Positions 1 to 26,434 are shown, counted from the stretch's first letter. The stretch: DNA of 64,000 nt from Parapristionchus giblindavisi (GCA_943737045.1 CALSFV010000371.1:1-64000), one strand, 5' to 3'. Numbers and translations are program-made. The notes: generated by a model not told the origin, from the letters alone.

Positions 1-435
1 TGGAAAATGCAAGAAAATGCGGAAAATGCTGTTCAAAAGTTCAGGTGCAAAATGCTCGAAAATGCTCGATTTTGGATCGAAAAAGATGGTTTTATACACT
101 TTAAAAGCGTTGAACCTCGGTGTTTCATGGAAAACAGCGAACTTAGGTCATTTATAAAGTATGCTGCTGAAATAAATATCGTATGATCCTTTTTTGAGCA
201 CTTTAAGCCGAAAATCAACGAAAATGCTGCGAAAAATCAACCTAGCGAGTCCATATTTAAAAATATCACTTATCATCAATAAAATGCGTCCATAACACTG
301 TTTGCGACCAATAAACGTTGATATTAAACAAAAAAACCATTAAAATTTGCTTAAAATCCTCGAAAATGAGCATTTTCAGAGCATTTTCCGGCTGAACTTC
401 TGAACAGCATTTTCCGCATTTTCGTGCATTTTCCA
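1..435. repeat. Foldback MITE, cut by the left window edge
   Basis: The first 75 bases and bases 355-435 are imperfect inverted copies built from repeated GGAAAATGC and AAAATGCTCG blocks. The middle is AT-rich and holds no credible ORF. The left end lies at base 1, so the element may begin outside the window. Confidence 0.7.
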
Positions 436-2133
436 AGTTCTGAACACTGCATGTGTTGTGTGTCAGTGTCTTTGTGCATCCACCTATCTGACATAAATCT
501 CATCACATTAGTGCATACACATAGCCCCCGGTGAGGAGGGGATTGGACCGGACAAGAACAAGGTATCATCATCCATCACTCGTCTTGCTTGAGAGATGGG
601 CTGTGCGAGCTTTAAGGGCCACAAGCCCTTGGCTCTATTTTCGGCATGTGCACGTCCCATTGTCTGGCGCAGTACCACTGCTGGGGACACGCAGCGAATT
701 TTCAATTTGATGAGTATTGTCTATTTAATCTGCTCAAAGTGCTCGAAACGACGCATGGCGAGTGAAAAATAGGTCGAAATATTTAGGTTATTTATTGGAT
801 TTGATTGGCGAATAATATTTCGCAATGGGACTATCCTGTGATTATCCCTTTCTAAAGCACATTGATTGATTTTCGTGTGATTTCTATATTTCTCTCGAAA
901 TAACAATAATATCATTTACGAAGATCAATCTTTCTCACTGTCTTCCCATCAATCTAGTCTCTCATTCTCCACTGGTCTACCTGCGGTATTGTCGCGCTTG
1001 CTCTCACTATCTTTATAATCACTTTTTATCCATTCCTTGATATTTTATTTCTTTAATTCCTTGATATCAGGATACTATCATGTTTATCCAACCTGTCTCT
1101 CTCTCTGTATCTTCTGTTTACTCGATTTCCTCATTTCTAATACCCTCATAAAATATCGATAATTGCCCCCGATCTTTACAATCACATCTATATCTCCTCT
1201 CTACCTCTGCGTGTGTTAACCTCATTGACATGGTTTATCATCGCTACGGCCTGTTTGGTAGGGACACTGCGACTTGTAATGGGGATCGGGAACTTGATTG
1301 ATCGCTATTGAGTTTTTGAAAAATAAATGCGACAGAGTGAGAGCAAAAGAACTTTTGAACAGAGCGTAAGCGAGGAAACCTGAAAAGGAGAACTGTTCAG
1401 GAGCATCATTCAATTTTGAATTCATCAACAATATAATACTATTATACAACTGAACTGAGGCAGGTGTATGAATTTTTCATAACTTAGAGCAGATCATCCA
1501 TGCTTGCTACTGTGATGAGACATACTCCATTCTAAATGACCGTCTCTCTCTCCCCACTCCCTCTCCTCTCCCTCTCTCTCTCCCCTCCCTCTGTCTCTAT
1601 ATCTCTTTTTATACATTTGAACCGAATAAGGTTATGCAAACGGTAGTTCGCATGAGAGGATCACATAGACTACACTTTCTTTGAGCTATCGAGGGGTTTT
1701 CAGTGTTGAACTCATTTGAATTAGGCCGTAAATCACCTTATCGAGTGTTCTCATTACCCAATGATACGTTTTAAAAAATTGAAACCAATTTCGAAATTTT
1801 CCAATTTTCACAAAAAAAAGCTCGTTGGTTACCGGATGATTCTAGCGATCAATGAGCTGAACCAGCAAAAAATATCGTACGCTATAGCTTTTGCCATATT
1901 TCAAAATATTCGCTGGACTCTGCGTTTGAGATGAAATTAATAGCCCGTCTTAGTCAACTCTTTCATTATTATGTTTCCATGTTTACTGTGGACGAGAAAG
2001 CGTACTTCCTTTCCAATCTATCAAATTTTCCACTCAAAAAATGAAACCTTTATAAAGTTTAATCTCGTAACTGCGTACTACGTATCTCATCCACTTCCGC
2101 ACTAATGCACTGTACCTCTGTCGGCTGCCGCTA
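436..2133. other. Intergenic or upstream DNA, no gene seen
   Basis: AT-rich sequence with short CT-rich patches and no convincing exon on either strand. It should contain the upstream region of the MARVEL gene, but I could not pick out a promoter. Some exonless 5' UTR sequence could lie here. Confidence 0.5.
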
Positions 2134-2357
2134 AGCCTCTCTCCCTCTCCCTCTCCCTCTCCCTTTCCCTCTCCCTCTCCCTCTCCCTTTCCCTCTCCCT
2201 CTCCCTCTCCCTCTCCCTCTCCCTCTCCCTCTCCCTCTCCTTCTCCCTCTCCCTCTCCCTCTCCCTCTCCCTGTCCCTCTCCCTCTCCCTCTCCCTCTCC
2301 CTCTCCCTCTCCCTCTCCCTCTCCCTCTCCCTCTCCCTCTCCCTCTCCCTCTCCCTC
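2134..2357. repeat. (CTCCCT)n hexamer array
   Basis: About 220 bp of an almost pure pyrimidine hexamer with a few T or G interruptions, ending about 150 bp before the MARVEL start codon. It is not the TTAGGC nematode telomere repeat. Confidence 0.9.
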
Positions 2358-2505
2358 TTTATCCCTCCCGAGGTCTAGAGATCATATCTTTTCCTATCTT
2401 CTTCTTAACCTTGTGTACCAGTCAATTATTCTATCGTATTGATTATTTTTTATTGCATTGAATTTTCAGACCATGACAGTAACCGGACTTCCGTGATTTA
2501 GCAGC

Positions 2506-16191
<13,686 letters not shown>

Positions 16192-16889
16192 TACAGTAGG
16201 CCCCACTTCTAGTTAAAGTTAGGCCACGCCCCTTTAGCATATCCAATTATCGATTGATTCCCTGATACCACTTCATTCCGGGTTACTATATTCTTCCTAG
16301 TTTGATCATTCTTTCGCATCTTTCTTTCTGAGACACCCTGTACCGATCTCACATACCGTTTCGTTACTAGATTTATAGTAAGTAAATTGTTTTGATATTC
16401 GCCCTTTAAGGGACATCCTTAAGCTAGACTCTCCGCTCTCGCCGCACTCTCTCACTCTTTCTGTCTAACTAGAACTTGTGGCCAGAGTTGAGAGCCTTAT
16501 GGTGGGCAGAGGAAATTCCCATGATTTCATCTGTTATGCATGAAATTCGACCATTCCCGTCAGTCAGTCTGTCAACTTGCTCAAATTCCCCCCTTATTAT
16601 CGAGCTTAAATCATTTCCATATTGTTCAATCAATAATTTGTTTTAATCATCGATCGATTCTCTTTCTTCTTCTCTTTCTTCTTCTCTTTCATCTCTTCGG
16701 TTATCGAGCACTCTCTCGTTCGAGAGCATAAACAGTTTAATAAATACATTAAAAATTATCGATTGTTCCACAAAAAAAAGAAAAAAAGATGATTTAAAAC
16801 CCGTATAATGGAGAAAACAATAGAAAAGCAGAGACTAGACCGGTATTGACTAAACCCCCTGTTTCTATCACCGTTCATGAGGTCGTATG
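16192..16889. other. 3' flank of the MARVEL gene
   Basis: Contains a family A remnant near 16412-16500 and a TTTAATAAATAC polyadenylation-like signal near 16738. No gene seen. Confidence 0.5.
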
Positions 16890-17012
16890 CATGGACGTTG
16901 GCCAGCCGTTTGCCCGCAAACAAAACGTCAGATCCGTTGGCGGGGCGTTTGTCATCAAAAATCCCTCTCCTACTCGTAACATCACTTTTCTCGGCAAACG
17001 GTTCGCCATGGA
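16890..17012. repeat. MITE family C copy, diverged
   Basis: GTTTGCCCGCAAAC near the left side and TCGGCAAACGGTTCGCCATG at the right are inverted, as in the better copy at 35753-35883. Confidence 0.7.
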
Positions 17013-17204
17013 GCGACACTTTTGCCGCAATCACAAAGCCGTGCTGGGAAATACATGGGAACTTTTATCTTGATTTATATTTTTTCATCTTCTTGTCATG
17101 AGCTGTTCTCCAAAATCAAATCGTTACACTTGTTCCTTTCTTCGAATAGTGACCTCAATTATCGATGAATTCCTTCTGATCCCAATCAAAGCCCACTATT
17201 GTTA

Positions 17205-17845
17205 TCTACAGTTGAACAAATTTCGCGAAATTTATATTTTCGTAATGCATTATTCTAACAATAAAATATTATCCTTCCCTGCCTATTTCATCAACATGTA
17301 TAAGGAACCCAGTTGAATCCCCTCCCAGAAGGTCAGAAGGTGTTTGGAATGTCGGGTAATTATATTTTCTTCTTCGTGCAGCCACTTCGGACGGAGCACC
17401 TACTGCTACGTGGGTTGTTAAAGCGAAACCCCACGCTAATTCGAAACTCTCCGCTCTGGCCACACTCTCTCGCTTTCTTTGTCTACGAGAGAGTATTGAT
17501 AATGCGGAAGTAAAACTAGCTTGGGGTGTGCATTTAACTTCAACTTCCAATGGATTCTTTTCTGTGGATCCTAGTTCGTGATAAGCGCTGATCTTGAAAT
17601 ACCATCAAGATATTCAAGAACGATGAACCGATGAGCAGAAGAAAGAATTCCGGTATTTTTTTCAGGCTGGATCCATGTAGTTGACCAGGCTGGAAATTTA
17701 CCAGGTTCCAGGCTGGAAAAATACGAGAGAATTGAAACTCATTGATCTACATATGAATTACCCCTGATATGAGTCACCGCACCAATGTGCGAATGTGATA
17801 CAGATTATTATTATTATTATCCTAATACGGTATGGAGTATTGGCA
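17205..17845. repeat. Segmental duplication, copy 1 (MITE-filled)
   Basis: Matches 20725-21295 in the same orientation, from ATCTACAGTTGAACAAATTT to the ATTATTATTATTATCC stretch. This copy carries an extra family A MITE at 17418-17537. No ORF conserved between the copies was recognised. Confidence 0.85.
17418..17537. repeat. MITE family A copy with TTAA on both sides
   Basis: TTAA at 17418-17421 and 17534-17537 surrounds a well-kept palindrome. The paralogous site near 20918-20925 lacks the insertion, which defines the element ends. Confidence 0.9.
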
Positions 17846-18599
17846 TTGAATCTGAATAAAATCTAGCGAAGAAATGAGAAGAGTGAAACATATTTGAATA
17901 TGAATGGCATAGACTAACTTGGTCAACATCGCTGCTCCTCAAATCATGCAAATTGCAAGACACGATCGGACTCTTTGGAGAACCCTAATGGCGACACAGC
18001 TGACATAACACCTTAATCGGTTGTAAAAAATTGTTGAAACGTAATCTAATTTAAAGCTAGAGTGCTTTTATGAGTAGTTAAAACGTAGCGAAAAGCAAAA
18101 AAAGCGAGAGCGTGTGTGAAAAGTGGAGCGTATTCCTTTTCTTTCTACGCTTTTTAGCAAGAAAAATGCAAGAAGTTATCGAAATGTGATCAAAAAGGAA
18201 AAAAAGATCTACCACAAATTTCTATCCATGTTACCACATGGCTGATCGGGAAAATATTTCGAAAAACGGAAATACGAAAAATCAAGTCCCATTACAATTA
18301 CTACCCTTTAAATTGTATTGATCAACAGAGAGCCTAGTATCGATAAAATAGATTACGACCAATTGCTAATTCTACTCTTTCTCTCTCGCCACCCGTGTTC
18401 GTACATATACGTACATGTAGCAAGCCCGGTGCGTCTGGTATAATACAGTACAGCCCGGTCGAGTTTTGTACCGGCGTCCCGCAGCAGCGCACGTTTGAGA
18501 ACACCTTTTACTGTTGTATATGCATGAAAAGACAAGATTGCCGTAAATGAAGGAAAGTGAGAGAAAAATAAAAGACTAGATCGCAATTGGGGTTGGGGT
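17846..18599. other. Intergenic DNA, nothing seen
   Basis: AT-rich with no exon, RNA gene or clear palindrome. Confidence 0.5.
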
Positions 18600-18735
18600 A
18601 GTATGTATAACGATCCATACAGCTTGACAAACCGTTTGTCACATCCGTAGTTGGAGCGCTGGTTCAGGAATCCTTCCCCACTTGTGACATCACATTTGTC
18701 GACAAACAGTTCACCAAGCGTCATTTACACGGTCT
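18600..18735. repeat. MITE family C copy, diverged
   Basis: GACAAACCGTTTGTCACATC facing GTGACATCACATTTGTCGAC. Confidence 0.65.
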
Positions 18736-19479
18736 CAATGTCAGAACTATCATAACGATTTCAATGGAAATATTGACTGAACAACCTTATTACAAGGATT
18801 AATTGATGGAATGAACTAGAGGAAATGCATCAGGAACAGGAGCATATAATCGATTGATCTTCATAAAAACCATAAAGTGAAATGATACCCAGTGGTACAT
18901 GAGGTAAACCCGGTGAGCCTTGCTGAATGTTCACTAACGGGAGTACCACATGAGCAAGCATTTAAGGTGGGATGAAGGGCTTCCGCAATCTTTGCGATAC
19001 AGTAATACTTGCGATACAGTAATACTTGTGATACAGTAATACTTGACAGGGGATACAGTATGAAAAGAAGTAAAGCAAGCGGAAAAAATAAATGGCACGG
19101 TAAGATAATTACTACGGTAATTGTGAGGAGGGATACGACACCGCATAGTACGACGAGACGTATTTCACGTAATTCCTGCGCTCTCTCACTTTTGCGTACT
19201 CTCTCTCCTTTAAATCAACCCTTTTCTCTTTCATACCATGACCGCTCTTGGAACGTGGTGTCTCGAGTGATATGATCGATTGATCTACCCCATTTCTATC
19301 GTCGACCAACTGAGCACACGTGCACCTATACGACTTAAATTACCGATGGCTTACCGTAGAAATTACCGTAGTGACTTCAATTACCTATTAATTCCTCTGA
19401 TCTCAATCAAAGTCCGCTATGCCTTCTAATTACTTTATTCTATAAAAGGATAAGACACGTCTGTCCGTCTGTCTGTCTG

Positions 19480-20055
19480 TCTGTCTGTGTCCGTCACACT
19501 TTTCATATCTTCCTTATAAACCGCTTCAAAATCGTCTAATCTTCTCAATTCTTTTTGCATATCCATAAACTCCAGTAGCTAAACAAAACTATCCAAAAAT
19601 AATTTTTAAAAATGGCTAAGTGGTAAAATTCCGGACTTTAAAATCAACCACTTCTCAAACTGCAGAGGTTCGAATCCTTTTATGTATGTACATTCTCTTT
19701 TGCTGATTTTCCCACCTATTCCACAAATTTACACTCTTCACTAACAACCGTAAACATGTTTTTCAAAAAATTATGCATCGCCACGCTTTTCATCTTTTTT
19801 CTTATAAAATGCTTCAAAAACATTTTCTCAAGTTTTTTTTGCAAATGAATATGTCCCAATTGCAAAATAAAAAGAAATACAAACATTCACAAAAACAAAT
19901 TTTTTGGCTATGTGGTAAGATTCTTGACCTTAAAATCAATAAATTCTCAAATTGCATAGGTTCGAATCATTTTATGTACATTATCTCTCTCTTATGTTTC
20001 ATTCCATTCACACAGATTTTCAATTTTCATTAACAACCATAAACAAGTACTCCGG
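19480..20055 (+). repeat. Tandem duplication of a tRNA-like sequence
   Basis: Two units of about 290 bp (about 19480-19765 and 19766-20055), diverged but alignable. Each has an A-box-like block (TGGCTAAGTGG at 19613; TGGCTATGTGG at 19905) and a B-box-like block (GGTTCGAATCC at 19667; GGTTCGAATCA at 19959). The stretch between the boxes is longer than in an ordinary tRNA, as in Leu/Ser-type molecules. The stems are not intact, so these look like tRNA-derived repeats or pseudogenes. Confidence 0.6.
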
Positions 20056-20286
20056 AAAATTTATGCACTTCTTGCTTTTCTCGAATAGCTCCCTTCAATT
20101 ATGAGTGATTCACTCTCCTTCCCTCCCTCTCCATCTTTCCTTCCTTTACTCTCTATCTCTCTCTACCCCTCTCAACCTCCGTCTTCTTGTCTCCCTCTCC
20201 CCCTCCATCTCTTCCTCTCATTCATCAGCAAAAACAAGTGGGTTAGAACTATTCTGCAAAAGTAAACTGTGTCCGCTTAGAGCTTA

Positions 20287-20700
20287 CAAGGGAATCCTTT
20301 CAGCTCGCGGAAAGCAATCCAGATGAAAATTTGCACAGGCATCGTTGAAAGCAATAGAAAATGATATGTGAAGTCGGAAAATGCAGCAGGGCAATACCCG
20401 AGCGGCAGTATCTATCCAAACTTGGTCAGACTTGGCGCGCATTCGCCGCCTACAATCTGAATACATTGTCCCTATTTCTGAAGAGAGGTATCAACTTGAT
20501 TGGTGAACACACTGGAAAGTGGCTCGTACATTACAGACAAAAAGATTCCGAAAAGATAACATCAAAGCTGTTGTACGAAGGAACTGTGCCACCAATAAGG
20601 TTTCTCATTGCTTCAGAATGCAGCGAATGCGTGCTAAGTTTGACCAAGTGACCAAAATTTTCATCTGGATTGGTTTCCGCGAGGTGAATGGATTCCCTTG
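20287..20700. mobile_element. Foldback element with CAAGGG ends and TTA target duplication
   Basis: Begins CAAGGGAATCC and ends GGATTCCCTTG, with TTA directly repeated at 20284-20286 and 20701-20703. The arms extend inward (TTTCCGCGAGGTGAATGGAT facing ATCCTTTCAGCTCGCGGAAA). The 3-bp TWA duplication is typical of PIF/Harbinger transposition. It carries no transposase. Confidence 0.8.
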
Positions 20701-20724
20701 TTAGTAGCACTCTACTAGTTTAGA

Positions 20725-21295
20725 TCTACAGTTGAACAAATTTAGAGACAATTTATATTTTCGTAATGTATCATTCAAAAATATTGTCCATCCCTCGTCT
20801 ATTCCATCCACAGATAATCCTCCCCCTGAAGGTGTTTGGAAAGCCGGGAGTAGTACTTTCTTCTTCTCTTTCTTCTTCAGCGGATGAAGGGATGAAGCAC
20901 CTACTGATACGTGGGCTGTGAACTTCAACTTCTAATGGATTATTTTCTGTGGATCCAACTTCTTGATAAGCGTTGGTGTTGAAATACCATCAAGATATAT
21001 ACAGATGAGTACCATCTGAGCATTTATTCCCTGATTTGATAAAATCAGATTGATTGATTGATTGAAGAAATACAAGAACGATGAACCGATGAGCAGAAGA
21101 AAGAATTCCGGTATTTTTTTCCGTCCTGAATCCATGCAGTTGGTCAGGATGGAAATTTACCGGGTTCCAGGCAGGAAAAAATACCAGACAATTGATCTAC
21201 ATATGAATGACCCCTGCCGTGACTCACCGCACCAATGTGCGAATGTGATAAGATTATTATTATTATTATCCTAAAAAGGTAGGAGGGAGTACTAT
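20725..21295. repeat. Segmental duplication, copy 2 (empty site)
   Basis: Paralogue of 17205-17845 without the MITE. Includes ACGATGAACCGATGAGCAGA and CACCGCACCAATGTGCGAAT in common with copy 1. Confidence 0.85.
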
Positions 21296-21907
21296 TGTTA
21301 CTGGATCAAATCTAGTAAGATATGAGAAGAGTGAACCATATTTGGGTACCAATGCGAGAGTAATTTTTGAGCGAAAGAAAACGAAAAGAAAAAGTGTGCG
21401 AAAAATTACAAGGATTCTATTTTTATCAAATTTCTGTCAATCACATTTTAGTTGTTGAAATATCTTTATTGTGTACGATAAATAAATAGACGAAATACCA
21501 CTACCTGCTGTGTTCACAGGAAATAGTACAACAGATCTAGCACTTCTCTACCCACAATCAATCAGTTAAATTTTCAATATCACGTATGCCATATCATATC
21601 ACGCATATCTTTCACGTTTCACTTAAACCACATCCCTGTTAAATGTCAGCATACAAAGTTTAATAAATTTATTTATAAAAAAAATCGATAATCTAACAAG
21701 ACAAAGCACCTGTACTGTACGATCACAAATAGACAGGGTAAGGAATAGAAATGTCGGAGATAAATAACATCAGCCTGATTTGCATAAATCATAGGTTGGT
21801 AATCTACGGTATCCAACTCGGGAAATCACAATCGATGGGCACAAAAAATGAACACTGACAATAGTGAAACGGAATGACTAGGGATAAGCAAAAATCAATA
21901 ATATGAT
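21296..21907. other. 3' flank of the Vma22-like gene
   Basis: AT-rich. Contains TTTATT runs that could serve as minus-strand polyadenylation signals. No other feature seen. Confidence 0.5.
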
Positions 21908-24428
21908 CTACTTTAGGGAGAGCAGTTTGAAGACCGATTCTAGATCATCCTTGGGCAGGGTGGTCAACAGCGATTGGGTCTTGCGATCGCATTCCAGGAT
22001 CTGGGAACGGAGTGACGCCGCGGAGATGGCCAATTCGGCTGCCTGAAGGGAGGAAGAGGAAATTATTGATTGAGGTAAATTTTAATACTTAAAAATTGTG
22101 GCGGATTTTACCTATTTTGGATATGTGATTAGAAATATAATAGATTGCAGGGGCTACATTAAAGCGACATACGAGCTATTTTTTAAACTCTCTGCTGTGG
22201 CAATGGTCTCTGTCGCAGCATTCATGACCTACGAGAGAGTATTACCAATGCGGAGAGTAAAACTAGCTCGGGTTGAGCCATTGTTGATAGAGAATACAGA
22301 CAATAATGTTGAAGATCTCTTCTACAAAGCCAAGGACCGCTTCACTTGGTTAATTAATGTTTCATGCTCACCAAAAATATCAGGTTGCAAATAATAATTT
22401 GATTTTGATTACTTTCCCCTATTAAAATACTTAAAACCACGCCTCATTATCTGATATGACAGTACCCCCATATCGATACCGTAACCTAATCTGGTTACCG
22501 TAACCGACCTTGAATGCATCCTTGCGCGCTTCCTTGGCTGGTCTCGGCTCGAGAATGCCGAATGGACGGAATGATGGAGGGGCTACCTGTCAATGGGTCG
22601 ATTTATCGATTTACTATATTTATCATTTATTACGACTCTTCTCGTATATCTACTTAATGTTGTACAATTTCTTAAACAATTTTCAAAATCATACAGGTGT
22701 GCAACAAATTATAAACGCTACTCATATCAAATAACTCAGGTTGGGAAGTTGGGAAAATAGCAATTGTGAAACGATAAAAACACTGGTAGATATAGTTGAA
22801 AATCAGTCACCTTCTTCTTCTCCTCCTCCTTCTCTTCTTCATCCTTATCTTCTCCATCTCCTTTCTCTGCAATTTTTTTAGACATTCAAAAAAGGTTTAA
22901 ATCAAAAAAAGTTTTATACATACACTCTCATGAATTCTCTCATCATATTTTCGTTTTTGCGGCATTTGAACACCAGTTCAAACATAGAAACAGTGAACCT
23001 CGTCGATACTAATAACTACTTTTTATTCACTGTTTTCCAAATCATTTTTTGAAAGGAGAAGAATACTCTCATTGTCAGAGACGAAAGGATAGATCCTTTT
23101 TTGACCCCCCCCCCCCTGTGCATATGATATGCTGACAGGATAAATAATATTATTATTTATATTATTATCCAGAAAATGCAACCATCATCGCCACTAAACA
23201 TAACAAACCTTTGCTCTTCTCTCCGTCCTCATCCTTCTTCTTTCTCTCCCTCAACACCGTCTCTCCCTCGTTCTCCTTCTCATCCTCATCAGACTTCACC
23301 AGCGAATACTGTCCATCTTTAGTCACGTCGACACTGAAATTCACTATTGATACCGTAATCACACAATCAAAGCATACTGTAACACCACAAAACCACACTG
23401 TTGCTACACCATATAGGATACTGTAGTCACACCATACTTAGATGTGGAAGTATCACATTCCCAACTTGCTTACATAGGCCGAATAGCTATGTTACACATT
23501 TTCAAAATGGGATCAGGTTTTTTTTTACTTTTCTGCACAAAATGCGGTCAGGATTCGTAGTTTGTAACGTACTTTTCGAAACATGCTTGCTTATCCATTT
23601 ATACCAAGAAACACTTCCTCAACTACTATTCTATGCTGATTGTTAGCACGTAGCATTTGTGTACCGGCGAGAATAGGAAAAGACAGAAAGGCCAAGGCAC
23701 ACTCACCGCACCGTCGACACCATCTCCTCGATGTCGTCCACACCGCATACGCTCGTGTACGTGTGACCGACGATGGTTCTGGAACAAGATAAAAAATAAC
23801 AATCAATAATCAAATCAATAACTAGATAATCAGTTGATTTATCACTAGATGATTGAGCTGGCAGCACCAAGACCCTACCACTATTCCCCCCTTTACTATA
23901 CACATACTGATATGACTTTGTCCATGTCAGATGAAGCACCTACGAAACAGTTGACAAAACCATAGGTGGGCACGCTGGGGGAAAGGCTGTGCGCAAACCG
24001 GGGAATTGTAAGGCAAGGCTATGCGCATGTCGATTTTTTAGCTGATTTGACTGGAAATTGTCCAATTTTTGCGAGGCAAAGCTATGCGCAAGTCCCCGCA
24101 AGGGAAGGCAAGGCTGTGCGCAAAAAGAATTCGTTTTCACGCGCTCACCTATGGACAAAACCCACGTTTTCAATTTTCAAAGCAACCAATCTCAATCTGC
24201 CATGACCTACTCTAGAAGCAATAACTTGGAAATTACAACAATAAGTGGAGAATAACTATTAACGTATTTCACTAACGTTATTAAGGAATGAATGACTCAC
24301 CGCGCCCTAGCCGCTCCCATGCGCGCGCTGTGCAGGAGCGTCTCCATCTCGACGAGCGTCCGCACGAACGCGTCGACGGCGCGTAGCCGCTCCAGCGCCG
24401 TCTCGTTCAGCTCGCGGATCGTCGACAT
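21908..24428 (-). CDS. CCDC115/Vma22-like V-ATPase assembly factor, 6 exons
   Basis: Exons in transcription order: 24428-24301, 23778-23707, 23333-23209, 22866-22811, 22586-22509, 22042-21908. They join in phase to 197 residues. An N-terminal helix (MSTIRELNETALERLRAVDA) precedes the ARMGAARAR block, a Lys/Glu-rich middle, and a C-terminal helix. The stretch FGILEPRPAKEARKDAFKAA closely resembles the FGILVP...AxxxFRxGLxLA motif I know from CCDC115/Vma22 proteins, and the overall length and order also match. That family helps assemble the membrane sector of the V-ATPase in the ER. An earlier in-frame ATG at 24452, preceded by TGA, could add 8 residues. The gene converges with the MARVEL gene and lies 1.35 kb downstream of the RRM gene on the same strand. 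Confidence 0.85.
22159..22283. repeat. MITE family A copy, diverged
   Basis: Starts at TTAA (22159-22162). CTACGAGAGAGTATTACCAA and AGTAAAACTAGCTCGG mark the right half. It sits in the last intron of the Vma22-like gene. Confidence 0.75.
23472..23592. repeat. MITE family D copy
   Basis: CATAGGCCGAATAGCTA on the left and ACGTACTTTTCGAA on the right, with AAAATGCGGTCAGG between. Family members also lie near 33.04, 37.03 and 57.6 kb. Confidence 0.7.
23961..24153. repeat. MITE family B copy
   Basis: CATAGGTGGGCACGCTGGGG at the left, ACGCGCTCACCTATG at the right, in the first intron of the Vma22-like gene. Confidence 0.85.
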
Positions 24429-24452
24429 GCCGTGTAGTTGCTTTGAATTCAT

Positions 24453-25454
24453 TCATTTATTTATTTATTCCATCACACATAATGAGAAGGGGTGAAATGT
24501 ATAAGGGAAAAAGGGATAGATGGAATACCTATTAAATTAATAGTATTAATAGATGTACAAGAACAATTATGCATGCACTTTAAGTGTAAATTAAAAAAAA
24601 ATAAACTAAGTTAGCTAATAATGTGCGCTATGGTGTTTCGGCCGCTAGGTTATGTAAATTGAGTGACTTTCGTGACAGTGTAATAGATTTCTATGCTTTC
24701 TGTAGACAGTCAATGTAGAACGAGACAACACTTAAAATGTGCGTGGTAAGTCGATATTAGAAAATCGTAATTTTTCGATTTTTCTCATATAAACGAGTCT
24801 TATTTAGTGGGTCGATTCTCACATTATGAGGGTACGAAAATGTATGAACATTTGAGTCTAATGGCCCAGGTGATCCTAATCGGTTGAACAAAGTTATTTA
24901 AATATAAAACATAACGTTTTTTTCAAAATTTACATGGTTCACTCGTCCTACGTTGGCTACAGAATCAGAAAGAGGAACTGGGGCTACTCGAGTACATTAA
25001 TCATACGAGTAATCATAGTTTATTGTCGATAAAACAAAACAAATCAAGAAAATAATAAGCGCAAAATGTGAATGACGAAAGCGCAAGAGTCACAGTGCGT
25101 GTCAAGATTACGGTAGGCGCGCAGAGGCGTAGAGTAAGAGCGTACTTATGATCAGCTTATTTTCTTTACTTCAATTATATCATTTTTAATTATTAATTAT
25201 ATCATTTTTTAAAAATTAGTTGTTCATTCCAGTAGTTGTAAATATTCTATACAATGAAATAAACATTGATTTGGCATTCAACAAATTCAAATAATCAACA
25301 ATTTATCGCAAACCGAACAATGGGAAAAATCTACTATACGAACTTGAACAAATTATTAATGAATCGATGAACAAATTAAATGAATATCCTGACTTTTAGC
25401 TATTAACAAGAGAAAAAAAAGATAGATGTGCATTATCAACCATGACACTACTAG
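24453..25454. other. Region between the RRM and Vma22-like genes
   Basis: Contains (ATTT)n near 24452-24475 and a fragment of the element seen at 32345-32550 near 24745-24860 (AGTGGGTCGATTCTCACATT). No exon found. The spacing exceeds what is usual for nematode operon partners. Confidence 0.5.
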
Positions 25455-25775
25455 CACAGAAGTAGTATACGGAGAACGTATGGGTTGGGGGTATAAGTTA
25501 TCGATTGAATCAACCACTAGTATAGTAGTAGCATACGTCAGAACGTAAGGGATGGGGGCATACGGTAGATCGTAAGGATTGGAGGTATACGGTAGATCAT
25601 ATGGGTTGGGGTATACGGTAGATCGTATGGGCTGAAGGTATACGGTAAATCGTATGGGTTGGAGGAATACGGCAGATCGTATGGGTTGGGGTATACAATA
25701 TCGATTGAACCAACTACTAGTAGAGTAGTAGTATACGGTATATCGTATAGGTTGGGGTATGCGGTATCGATTGAA
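25455..25775. repeat. Minisatellite directly after the RRM gene stop codon
   Basis: About ten imperfect units of roughly 25-30 bp built on TATACGGTAGATCGTATGGG plus TTGGGG. The array ends exactly where the RRM gene's minus-strand stop codon begins, so it should form the first part of the 3' UTR. Confidence 0.85.
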
Positions 25776-26387
25776 TCAGTTACTGTATTCGTCTTCTTCT
25801 TCGCCATCGACAAGACTATCACTAGTGGAAGACTCGCTCGTCAAGAACCTCTCCTTAATAATAATAATAATAATTATAATAATAATAATAATAATCTGCT
25901 ATAGCTTATGTGTACACTCCAACTATCATCATAGTTTAAATGAACACCTCTTGAATTTGAAACGCTACACTGTAGCCACACTCTGCCGCTTTCTCTGTCC
26001 ACTAGAGTGCGACCGGAGCTTAGAGTTTCAAATTAGCTCGGTGCGTGCCTTTGCCAAAGACCAACTCACCCCCTCTACTGCCTCATCCTTGCCCTTATCC
26101 CTGTTACGTCCAGTGTACTCATCGTCCGAATCGGTCACCGGGTACTCATTCGCCGCTTCACCCTTCTCCTATAATATAATAATAATAATAATCATAGGTG
26201 GGCGCGCGAAAACGAAATTTTTTTGCGCATAGCCTTGCTTTCCTATATGGGCCTTGCGCATAGCCTTGCCTCGCAAGAATTGGAAAAATTCCAGCCGAAT
26301 TCGTCAAAAAATAGAAATGCGCACAGCTTTGCATCCCCCTTCCCCGGTTTGCGCACAGCCTTTTCTCCAGCGTGCCCACCTATGATG

Positions 26388-26434
<47 letters not shown>

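Noticed and set aside
2134..2357. Telomere-like repeat
   Set aside because: The unit is CTCCCT, not TTAGGC, and similar arrays occur repeatedly inside an intron.
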